A stretch of DNA of 14,319 nucleotides from contig CAJTLE010000078.1 of assembly GCA_910577085.1 (NCBI GenBank), positions 1 through 14,319 of the forward strand, read 5' to 3'. Shown here piece after piece: positions 7,948 through 14,111 of this stretch. This DNA is from an uncultured Allobaculum sp. GTDB lineage: Bacteria; Bacillota_I; Bacilli_A; Erysipelotrichales; Erysipelotrichaceae. The translations under genes and the position numbers were made by a program. The notes under the pieces are model-generated. The model ran no database searches. It was not told where the DNA came from and saw only the letters and a program-made list of their open reading frames with translations. The stretch's first letter is position 1. The number at the start of each line of letters is the position of its first letter.

Positions 7948-8859
7948 ATGGAAGAAAGCAGAAAGAAAAATGAGAATCAAGCCCTGGATACAACCGATCA
8001 ATTCGAAGGAAGCAGACCCATCCTGCGCCAGAAAAAGGCCGCGTTGATCAATGATCTGTCAGGACTGGGACGCTGTTCTTTGAGCGTACAGCTGCCTGTG
8101 CTTTCGGTTATGCAGATTGAATGTCTGCTCTTGCCAACCTGTGTGCTTTCCAACCATACCGGCTATCCTTCTTTTTATCTGCGTGATCTGACGGAAGATT
8201 TAGATCCGATGATGGCGGAGTGGAAAAAGCAGAATGTGGAAGTGGATGCGATTGTGACCGGGTTTCTGTCCAGTGAAAAGCAGATTCATCACGTTCTGCA
8301 TTTTCTCGATCTGTTCCAGAAACCGCAGACCCTGGTTGTTGTCGATCCGGTGATGGGGGATCATGGAAAGGCGTATCCGACGATCACTCCAGCGCTGCAA
8401 AAAGCCATGCGCACCCTGACAGATCGGGCCGATGTTTTGCTTCCAAACTTAACCGAAGCCTGCCTGCTGACGGATACGGAATGGAAAGAGCAGTTTTCAC
8501 GGATTGAAATTGAAGCCATGGCAGTCCGCCTGACAGAAATGGGGGCCCGAAAGGTTGTCATTTCCGGCATTGAAGAAGGCGACAAGATCTGTGACTGCAC
8601 CCTGGAAAAGGGAAGGCAGGTTCATTGGATTGAATCCCAAAAGAGTGCTCAGATGCGATCAGGCACCGGCGATCTGTTCTGTGCAGTTCTGACTGGCGCC
8701 CTGCTTCATGATCAGTCTCTCGAACAGGCAGCCAGAATGGCTGGTGATTTTGTCCGGAAGGCTTTGGATGTGACGGAAAAGCTGAATGTTCCGGATGAAG
8801 AGGGAACGGCTTTTGAGATGGTCCTTTGCGATCTATGCCCCCAATGTGAGGCAAAGTAA
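7948..8859 (+). CDS. pdxK: Pyridoxal/pyridoxamine kinase (ribokinase-like)
   Basis: A 303-residue ribokinase-fold kinase expected to phosphorylate pyridoxal, pyridoxamine or pyridoxine with ATP, in PLP salvage. Motifs: INDLSGLGRCSL (34-45), the conserved N-terminal substrate region; PTCVLSNHTGYPS (63-75); VVDPVMGDHG (131-140); the PNLTEACLL segment (166-174); and the anion-hole/catalytic SGTGD (238-242), with Asp242 as the expected base. The domain itself begins near residue 29. The first 28 residues are a charged, low-complexity extension not typical of the family, yet the ATG is backed by AAGGAGGAG 5-12 bases upstream. An alternative, unlikely start is in frame at 7873. The related ThiD/PdxK2 hydroxymethylpyrimidine kinases cannot be fully excluded, but the ND-SG-GRCS and LSNHTG pattern favours PdxK. 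Confidence 0.9.
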   Translation: MEESRKKNENQALDTTDQFEGSRPILRQKKAALINDLSGLGRCSLSVQLPVLSVMQIECLLLPTCVLSNHTGYPSFYLRDLTEDLDPMMAEWKKQNVEVDAIVTGFLSSEKQIHHVLHFLDLFQKPQTLVVVDPVMGDHGKAYPTITPALQKAMRTLTDRADVLLPNLTEACLLTDTEWKEQFSRIEIEAMAVRLTEMGARKVVISGIEEGDKICDCTLEKGRQVHWIESQKSAQMRSGTGDLFCAVLTGALLHDQSLEQAARMAGDFVRKALDVTEKLNVPDEEGTAFEMVLCDLCPQCEAK

Positions 8860-8913
8860 GGAAAATTGAGAAGCTTTTTGAGGTTCAAGGCCCATACCCC
8901 ATAAAAGGGGACG

Positions 8914-8919
8914 TATAAT
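8914..8919 (+). promoter_or_regulatory. Candidate -10 box almost touching the next start codon
   Basis: A perfect TATAAT lies only 6 bases before the ATG at 8926, so a transcript starting from it would have little or no 5' leader. No good -35 is seen 16-18 bases upstream. It may be coincidence, with the gene read through from pdxK, since no terminator separates them. Confidence 0.3.
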
Positions 8920-8925
8920 TCAGTC

Positions 8926-9276
8926 ATGCAATCGTATATTCTTGATGCGCGAACGATCGATCCCAAACAGGATCCTGCCGATTTTCTGTGCCGGTTTTAC
9001 AGTCTGCCTGCAATGAGTATGCCCGAACTGAAACGGTATCTCTATGCCGATCCAGATGTAAGAGTTACAGAAGTCTTCAACTGGCCGGTTGAAGGGGCCA
9101 GCTGGAAAGCCATTGCCAGTGCGCTGGAAATCATTCAGCAGCACTCCGCTACGTTTTATGTCATCTGGGGACCTGAAACTCGCAATGCGATCGAACTGGA
9201 TGAAAAACGACTCGAAAAAGAAGGAAAGCCTGTTTTGCAATCGACCACAAGCACCTGTCCAGAAGAAGACAGATAA
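8926..9276 (+). CDS. Small protein of unknown function, 116 aa
   Basis: Not recognised. The predicted protein is soluble, with no signal peptide or membrane segment. It begins YILDARTID, has aromatic spots (FCRFYSLP-like region 20-28, WPVEGASW 53-60, FYVIWGP 77-83), then an acidic/basic charged tail. The alternation of strand-like and helix-like segments (ILD..., helix, W..., helix AIASALEIIQQ, strand FYVIW) is faintly like barstar-type inhibitors, but the barstar G-N-L-D-A-L-W core is missing, so this is only a guess. There is no clear Shine-Dalgarno at good spacing (AGGGG is 15 bases upstream). It lies 66 bases after pdxK with no terminator between, so co-transcription is possible. A strong terminator follows. 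Confidence 0.75.
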   Translation: MQSYILDARTIDPKQDPADFLCRFYSLPAMSMPELKRYLYADPDVRVTEVFNWPVEGASWKAIASALEIIQQHSATFYVIWGPETRNAIELDEKRLEKEGKPVLQSTTSTCPEEDR

Positions 9277-9293
9277 TTTTCAATCGATGTTTT

Positions 9294-9354
9294 TGCGCCG
9301 CAAGGCCTGTTGATCCTGTTGATATGGATCACGGACCTGGCGGCGCATTTTTTT
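9294..9354 (+). terminator. Strong rho-independent terminator
   Basis: TGCGCCGC (9294-9301) pairs with GCGGCGCA (9340-9347). Inner helices include TGATCC/GGATCA (9311-9316 with 9326-9331), with a partly paired AGGCCTGT/ACGGACCT region between, making one long rod. Seven T (9348-9354) follow. Confidence 0.9.
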
Positions 9355-9417
9355 GACTGGAAGAGGATTTCTAATCACTTAGTCTTTTCATTTAGTCTTT
9401 CAACCTTTCAATCGGGC

Positions 9418-9444
9418 AAAAAGAAAAAGCCTCGAAAGGCTTTT
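9418..9444 (-). terminator. Rho-independent terminator of the PHP gene
   Basis: On the minus strand the stem AAAAGCCT-TTCG-AGGCTTTT (9425-9444), with a stable UUCG tetraloop, is followed by TCTTTTT (9418-9424). It begins 13 bases after the stop codon. Confidence 0.88.
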
Positions 9445-9457
9445 AGGACGGGTTTGA

Positions 9458-10255
9458 TTAGCGGACAAAATGAAGACGATCGATAGATTCAGGATTGAGA
9501 AGTCGTCTTGCGGTTTCAATGGAGTTCTTATAGTCGTCGATCTGTGGCAGATGATGCGTATCCAGACCATAAATCGCATTCACACCATATTCAGCAGCAA
9601 TCTTCCAGAAATCAGCACATGGATACGTGACCTTGTCGATAATGCCCTGATTGAGTTTGTAGGGTGGAAGCAGGTTGACTTCCAGAGGGATGCCCGTGTG
9701 TAAAGAGGCTTCGCAGATCCGGCGGGCTGCTTTTTCCTGCGCGGGACCGAAAGTTGTGCGGTTGAGCATATAGTAGTCAGGATGCGCGACCAGTTTAACC
9801 AGGCCTTTTTCCATGGCTGTGACGACCATATCGGCATAGCGTTCGACGTCTTCATCGTTTAATTCTTCACTGCCCATGACGACCAGGGTTCCGTCGGGAC
9901 GACGAATGAAATGCTGGCCAAGAATCATCAGATCAAGACGATTAGAAATGGAAGTATAGAACGGTTTCAGTTCAGGCAGGTATTCAACTTCCAGACCGGT
10001 TTTGATGTCGATCTGATCTTTGTATCTGGCTTTAAGAGTTTCAATGCTGGTCAGATAGTCTTCAAGCTGGCCGTAATCCATCCGGATGTTTTTACGGGGA
10101 TCGATCACAGGATTTTGAGGAGTATGGTCGGTAAAGGCCAGTGTCTTAAATCCATTTTTGATATAGGCTTTGACGAATTCTTCATCGTCAACCATTTCAG
10201 CGTGTTTGCACCGCCAGGTATGAGAATGGAAATTGTAGTCCATTGAATTGTTCAT
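9458..10255 (-). CDS. PHP-domain phosphoesterase, histidinol-phosphatase type
   Basis: A 265-residue metal-dependent phosphatase of the PHP superfamily (HisK/COG1387 type), expected to bind a cluster of two or three metals. Likely ligands in order: FHSHT (His10, His12), CKHAE (His18), FTDHTP (Asp43, His44), GLEVEY (Glu89), GQHF (His115), AHPDY (His158) and GLDTHH (Asp232, His234). This full set suggests an active enzyme. Histidinol phosphate is the best-known substrate of the group, but no other his genes are nearby, so another small phosphate ester is possible and no symbol is given. The ATG at 10255 begins just before the first metal motif; the frame is open 58 codons further up but that part is not PHP-like. 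The Shine-Dalgarno is weak (GAGAG). Met5 is an alternative start. Confidence 0.9.
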   Translation of the reverse strand: MNNSMDYNFHSHTWRCKHAEMVDDEEFVKAYIKNGFKTLAFTDHTPQNPVIDPRKNIRMDYGQLEDYLTSIETLKARYKDQIDIKTGLEVEYLPELKPFYTSISNRLDLMILGQHFIRRPDGTLVVMGSEELNDEDVERYADMVVTAMEKGLVKLVAHPDYYMLNRTTFGPAQEKAARRICEASLHTGIPLEVNLLPPYKLNQGIIDKVTYPCADFWKIAAEYGVNAIYGLDTHHLPQIDDYKNSIETARRLLNPESIDRLHFVR

Positions 10256-10479
10256 GAAAATATCTCTCGCTTTCCAGAATATTGAAGGGAAACGGATCTT
10301 GTTCAAAAAAGGGATCCGTGGATCAGATGTCATTATAACAGGCTGCAAGGAAGGAAAATGCCGGAAACTTGTCCGTTGGATTTTGAGGACTTTCCTGTTC
10401 GGAATTGGTCTCTTTTCTCCTGAATACAAGGCGTTTCAGGATTTGGGCCGATTGGAAAAAGAATGGCGGCTCCTCCTGT
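10256..10479. other. Upstream region of the PHP gene
   Basis: No gene is supported here. Besides the extended -10 element at 10332-10340, a short GATCC/GGATC repeat lies near 10312-10324. The open frame running back from the PHP gene in this region lacks any ribosome binding site. Confidence 0.4.
10332..10340 (-). promoter_or_regulatory. Candidate extended -10 promoter of the PHP gene
   Basis: On the minus strand TG-T-TATAAT gives an extended -10 element, which can work without a good -35 (none is seen). Transcription from it would give a leader of about 70 bases before the ATG at 10255. Confidence 0.45.
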
Positions 10480-10512
10480 AAAAAAAGCCCCATCCCGTCT
10501 GGGATGAGGCTT
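10480..10512 (-). terminator. Rho-independent terminator of typA
   Basis: Minus-strand AAGCCTCATCCC pairs with GGGATGGGGCTT (10485-10512, one mismatch, four-base loop) and runs into seven T (10480-10486). It lies about 90 bases beyond the typA stop. The 3' UTR between also holds a compound hairpin at 10534-10577 (outer GAGAAA/TTTCTC, inner TGCGAT/ATCGCA). Confidence 0.87.
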
Positions 10513-10603
10513 GATGTTCATGGCGTTGATTGAGAGAAAATCACAGAGTTCTTGCGATGCATTGATCGCAGTTTCTCAGCGATCGAACGGAGACTGAACG
10601 GGA

Positions 10604-12448
10604 TTAGTTTTCTTCTTTGGCAGAAGCGGACATCTTTTCGCGGTACAGTGCGCGGCGATCCTGAGCAGTCAGACCTTTTTTACGCAGACGGATGGTTTCA
10701 GGAGTAACTTCAACCAGTTCGTCATCGTTAATCCATTCCAGAGCCTCTTCCAGAGAGAAGACGCGTGGTGGAGTCAGAAGCATAGCTTCATCACGACCGG
10801 AAGAACGGATGGCGGTCAGTTTCTTGTTTTTGAGCGGGTTCACGTCCATATCGATGTTGCGGGCAGATTCACCGATGATCATGCCTTCGTAAACTTCAGT
10901 CTGCGGAGAAATGAACAGGGAACCACGTTCCTGCAGGTTCCATAAGGCGTAAGTCATGGCCGTACCTGTTTCGGTAGAAATCATGGCACCTAACATACGC
11001 TGAGGAATTTCACCTGTGTATGGAGTATAGCCGGAAACACGGCGTAATAATGTACCTTCACCATGAGTGTCGTTGATGAATTCGTTACGGAAACCAAGCA
11101 GACCACGGGTTGGAGCGGTGTAAGTCAGTTTTACGTAGCCGTTTTCTTCATCCATGTTGACCATGGTGCCTTTACGTAAAGTCAGCTTGTTGATGATCGT
11201 ACCGGAATACTGTTCTGGGGCGATACATACAACTTCTTCGACTGGTTCAACTTTCTGGCCGTTTTCATCGCGGTGCAGGATAACTTCTGGTTTGGAGATC
11301 GCCAGTTCGTAGCCCTCACGACGCATGTTTTCGATCAGAATGGAAATATGCAATTCACCACGTCCGGAGACTTTGAAGCAGTCTGCACTTTCAGTTGGTT
11401 CTACTTTCAGACCAACGTTAACTTCCAGTTCTTTTTCCAGACGTTCTTTGATGTTACGGCTGGTGACGTACTTGCCGGAACGGCCCGCAAATGGGGATTT
11501 GTTGACATGGAAGTTCATCGACAGCGTCGGTTCTTCAATTGGGATATGTGGCAGAGCTTCAACATGTTCTGGATCACAGATCGTATCCCCAATCGAAACA
11601 TCTGGCATACCCGCAATGACGACGATATCGCCGCTGTGGGCTTCTTTCACTGGTGTACGGGAAAGTCCTTTGTAGACAAACAGGTTGGAGATGGTTTCTT
11701 TTTTGGTTGTGCCATCATTGTTGGTGCGAACATAGGTGTCGCCTTTGCGCAGAACACCACGTTTGATACGGCCGATACCCAGACGACCGATATAGTCATC
11801 ATAAGCCAGGGCAGAAACCTGCATCTGAGCTGGTTCATCATCCAGATCAGGATATGGGCTGGTGCGGTCGAGAATGGTCTCGAATAATGGCTCGATATTA
11901 TCGGATGGAGTATCGAGATCGTACTGAACGATACCTTCACGGGCGATACCATACAGGATCGGGAAATCCAGCTGCTCATCGGTGGCGTTCAGATCCAGGA
12001 ACAGATCGTAAACTTCATCGACGACTTCCTGAGCACGCTGATCTTTCTTATCGATCTTGTTGATCAGCAGGATTGGTTTCAGACCAATTTCAAGAGCCTT
12101 GGACAGAACAAAACGAGTCTGAGGCATTGGGCCTTCACTGGCATCAACCAGCAGAATAACGGTATCGACGGTACCCATGATCCGTTCAACTTCACTGGAG
12201 AAGTCGGCGTGACCCGGAGTATCGACGATATTAATTTTTACGCCATCATGGATGACGGAACAGTTCTTGGAATAAATCGTGATTCCACGTTCTCGTTCAA
12301 GATCGTTGGAATCCATGACGCAGTCAACGACTTCTTCGTTGTCACGGAAGACATCACTCTGTCTTAAAAAAGCGTCGACCAGAGTACTCTTACCGGCATC
12401 AACGTGGGCGATTACTGCGATATTGATAATCTTTTCTTTATCTGACAT
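10604..12448 (-). CDS. typA: Translational GTPase TypA/BipA
   Basis: A 614-residue ribosome-binding GTPase of the EF-G/LepA superfamily, linked in other bacteria to ribosome assembly and to growth under cold or stress. G motifs: AHVDAGKST (14-22, P-loop), ERERGIT (51-57, switch I), DTPGH (76-80), NKID (130-133). Domains II, III and V and the TypA-specific C-terminal domain follow, including GRGELHISILIENMRREGYE and the LTAIRSSGRDEAMLLTPP segment typical of BipA. Length is normal for the family. The ATG has a GAGG site 5 bases upstream. It has its own promoter and terminator, so it is probably monocistronic. Confidence 0.97.
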   Translation of the reverse strand: MSDKEKIINIAVIAHVDAGKSTLVDAFLRQSDVFRDNEEVVDCVMDSNDLERERGITIYSKNCSVIHDGVKINIVDTPGHADFSSEVERIMGTVDTVILLVDASEGPMPQTRFVLSKALEIGLKPILLINKIDKKDQRAQEVVDEVYDLFLDLNATDEQLDFPILYGIAREGIVQYDLDTPSDNIEPLFETILDRTSPYPDLDDEPAQMQVSALAYDDYIGRLGIGRIKRGVLRKGDTYVRTNNDGTTKKETISNLFVYKGLSRTPVKEAHSGDIVVIAGMPDVSIGDTICDPEHVEALPHIPIEEPTLSMNFHVNKSPFAGRSGKYVTSRNIKERLEKELEVNVGLKVEPTESADCFKVSGRGELHISILIENMRREGYELAISKPEVILHRDENGQKVEPVEEVVCIAPEQYSGTIINKLTLRKGTMVNMDEENGYVKLTYTAPTRGLLGFRNEFINDTHGEGTLLRRVSGYTPYTGEIPQRMLGAMISTETGTAMTYALWNLQERGSLFISPQTEVYEGMIIGESARNIDMDVNPLKNKKLTAIRSSGRDEAMLLTPPRVFSLEEALEWINDDELVEVTPETIRLRKKGLTAQDRRALYREKMSASAKEEN

Positions 12449-12467
12449 TGGAACCTCATTTCATAGA

Positions 12468-12501
12468 AAGTCAAGGGAATTATAGTCTTGACTTCGGTCA
12501 A
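12468..12501. promoter_or_regulatory. Inverted-repeat array across the typA promoter
   Basis: AAGTCAAG (12468-12475) and CTTGACTT (12487-12494) form a perfect 8-bp inverted repeat with an 11-base centre that contains the -10 box. A third copy, GTCAA (12497-12501), pairs with TTGAC (12488-12492) around a TTCG centre in the -10/-35 spacer. Three alternating TTGAC boxes on the promoter look like an operator. No regulator is identified. Confidence 0.4.
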
Positions 12502-12507
12502 ATTCAA
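12479..12507 (-). promoter_or_regulatory. Sigma-A promoter of typA
   Basis: On the minus strand TTGAAT (12502-12507) and a perfect TATAAT (12479-12484) are separated by exactly 17 bases. The predicted start is about 25 bases before the ATG. Inverted repeats overlap the promoter (next entry). Confidence 0.7.
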
Positions 12508-12621
12508 ACTGCTAAACACGACAAATCAAGGACGATTCCTTTCTGTTACACAGATGGGATTTTTTTTGGCTAAAAAATGTGACAAAATAGGAAAGATTTT
12601 GAGAAAGGAAATGGTTTGTTT

Positions 12622-13365
12622 ATGGAAGGACGATACTTTAAAGAATATTCCCACTACCTCAACCGGGATATGGAATTTAAAATGTATGGCCATGATGGCA
12701 TTCTGTGCCTGATCGTTCCCTGTCAGGATGGCCGTTTTTATGAATGGGAAGATCGCCACATGTTTGAGTTAATGAGCGATCTGATTGATGAAGGCCGAAT
12801 TCAGTTTGTAACGGTCGATACCATTGATAAAGAAACGTGGTCAAGTCATGGACCAAGTGACTGGCGCATGGCCCAGCAGGAGAACTGGGTGAATTATGTG
12901 ATGAATGAACTGATTCCATCCGCTCTTGCCAAGGCTGGTCAAAGTGAAGATGCTCCAATGATGGTCATGGGAGCCAGTATGGGCGCTACGCATGCGGTCA
13001 ATTTCTTCCTGCGCTTCCCGGATCGTTTTACCAAACTGCTGGCCATGTCGGGTGTTTATGACATGTCGGCCTATATTTACGATAATAACTTCGATGGCAA
13101 CTTCTACCAGAACAGTCCGCTGGCTTATCTGCCAAATATGGATCCGAATCACCCATATATTCAGAAATACAACAACAACGATGCCCGTATCGTCGTTGGG
13201 TTAGGTGCCTGGGAAAACGAAACCCTCAGAGACCTGCGCCGTATGGCAGATCTGTTTTATGCAAAGGGAATTCAGATCCCAACTTACTTCTGGAGTGAAG
13301 ATACCCCGCATGACTGGCCAAGCTGGGAAAAGCAGGTTATGACTTATCTTCCAGAGATGGTTTAG
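12622..13365 (+). CDS. Putative esterase, alpha/beta hydrolase fold
   Basis: A 247-residue cytoplasmic protein of the putative-esterase type (esterase D-like, COG4947 by recall). The opening HYLNRDMEFKMYGHDG and the early PCQDGRFYEWED segment are typical of that group. The nucleophile elbow is GASMG (117-121, Ser119). The catalytic His is probably His230 in DTPHDWPSW, with an acid in the region 195-205 or just before the His. No signal peptide. The natural substrate is unknown. Start choice is open: the ATG at 12622 is 12 bases after AGGA (12606-12609), while an in-frame TTG at 12616 sits at the better spacing of 6 bases; they differ by two residues. Divergent from typA. Confidence 0.88.
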   Translation: MEGRYFKEYSHYLNRDMEFKMYGHDGILCLIVPCQDGRFYEWEDRHMFELMSDLIDEGRIQFVTVDTIDKETWSSHGPSDWRMAQQENWVNYVMNELIPSALAKAGQSEDAPMMVMGASMGATHAVNFFLRFPDRFTKLLAMSGVYDMSAYIYDNNFDGNFYQNSPLAYLPNMDPNHPYIQKYNNNDARIVVGLGAWENETLRDLRRMADLFYAKGIQIPTYFWSEDTPHDWPSWEKQVMTYLPEMV

Positions 13366-13367
13366 CC

Positions 13368-13392
13368 ACAGTTTTCAGGCTCTTAAAACTGT
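13368..13392 (+). repeat. Hairpin just after the esterase stop
   Basis: ACAGTTTT and AAAACTGT form a perfect 8-bp inverted repeat with a 9-base loop, starting 3 bases after the stop. There is no T-tract, so it is not itself a terminator; it could protect the 3' end of the mRNA. Confidence 0.4.
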
Positions 13393-13502
13393 CATCCGGT
13401 TCTGGCCAATATCATGGAAGATCAAAGACCAGAATCAGACAGCTTTTTCAATACAGAAAAGACACAGATTTTTTCTGATCCTCAACCAAAATTTTCAGCA
13501 TC

Positions 13503-13543
13503 AAAACAGCCATGGAGCCCTCAAACTCCATGGCTGTTTTTTT
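13503..13543 (+). terminator. Strong rho-independent terminator after the esterase gene
   Basis: AAAACAGCCATGGAG (13503-13517) pairs perfectly with CTCCATGGCTGTTTT (13526-13540) over 15 bp with an 8-base loop. The run of seven T (13537-13543) starts within the last pairs of the stem. On the minus strand the same stem ends in four T, so it may also stop transcripts from the broken gene at 13653-14077. Confidence 0.9.
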
Positions 13544-13652
13544 ACGTAAGAATTTTTGTGGAAAATTAAAAGAACCAGAGGTGAGCACTTTCAAATGGAC
13601 TTGAACAGACACCAGATTGATTTCCTGGCTTTTGCAGGGCAGAGAAATGCAC

Positions 13653-14077
13653 TCATATTCCTTGTTCCTTGATTTCTTGTTCCTTGGCTGCTTCATTCTC
13701 CAGGTTTCTGTCTTCATCAGACTCGATCTCCAGCATTTGCAGGGTGTCCTCCGGGTGGTCGAAATCTCTCCGACCAAGTTCGAAGATTTCATGCTTTGCT
13801 GCTGGATTAAGGCCTGGACAACTGCTCGGAAATCGCTTTTGAACTTTTCAACGGTGCTTTCCGGCAGCCAGGCAAGGTCAAATCGATTGATGCGAAAGTC
13901 GTTGACAAAGCGGTCGATTTTGGGATCGGGATTGAGCAGTTCTTTGAGGGTGGAGGGAGCGGTGGATCGATTGGCGGTTCTGAAGTCCAGGACCAATGGA
14001 ACGATCGGACGCATCAGCTCGTCGCTCTCGAGTTGGCTGGCTTTGTCGACATAGTCGTCCATACGATAGGCAAGGGT
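13653..14077 (-). pseudogene. Rpn / PD-(D/E)XK transposase-like nuclease, broken
   Basis: The remnant encodes the middle and C-terminal part of an Rpn-family recombination-promoting nuclease (PD-(D/E)XK transposase-like). Recognisable blocks are RPIVPLVLDF, LKELLNPDPKIDRFVNDFRI, NRFDLAWL and EKFKSDFRAVVQALIQQQ. Two defects are visible. First, the 5' part with the nuclease core is missing: upstream DNA is a TAG and then the tail of a different gene. Second, near 13793-13803 the sense continues only in another frame: KHEIFELGRRDFDHPEDTLQ followed by an acidic, Glu/Lys-rich tail ending at TGA 13653-13655. Restoring the frame needs one extra base (or loss of two). The ATG near 14062 is internal to the family and is not a natural start. 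Probably non-functional. Confidence 0.75.
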
Positions 14078-14078
14078 A

Positions 14079-14111
14079 CCCCATCCAAATTGCTATGCAG
14101 TTTGGGTGGGG
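14079..14111. repeat. GC-rich hairpin overlapping a stop codon; possible IS right end
   Basis: CCCCATCCAAA (14079-14089) pairs with TTTGGGTGGGG (14101-14111) over 11 bp with one G-T wobble. Inside, TGC-TAT-GCA adds a short stem. It encloses the TAG of the IscB-like frame (14093-14095, minus) and lies at the junction with the rpn remnant. IS200/IS605-type elements carry subterminal hairpins close to the end of their last gene, so this is a candidate right-end hairpin. The element boundary probably lies within a few tens of bases below 14079. No T-tract supports a terminator. Confidence 0.5.

Noticed and set aside
10256..10429. 58-residue extension of the PHP protein
   Set aside because: The first metal-binding motif follows directly after the ATG at 10255. 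The upstream part has no PHP character and covers the candidate promoter.
11273..11887. Open frame of 204 codons antisense to typA
   Set aside because: It is a shadow of the well-conserved typA gene, with an odd Phe/Trp/Asn-rich composition and no start signals.
13448..13652. Continuation of the rpn open frame past the frameshift
   Set aside because: After about 13800 this frame loses family similarity and reads through the esterase terminator region. The true C-terminus is in the other frame and ends at 13653.
13660..13686. Short tandem repeat CAAGGAACAAG (minus strand), two copies
   Set aside because: It encodes the Lys/Glu/Gln-rich tail of the rpn remnant. Two imperfect copies are expected in such coding sequence and do not suggest CRISPR or another array.
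13793..13803. Programmed -1 frameshifting in the rpn-like gene
   Set aside because: The bases do not form an X-XXY-YYZ slippery site, and the gene also lacks its 5' half. Mutation is the simpler explanation.
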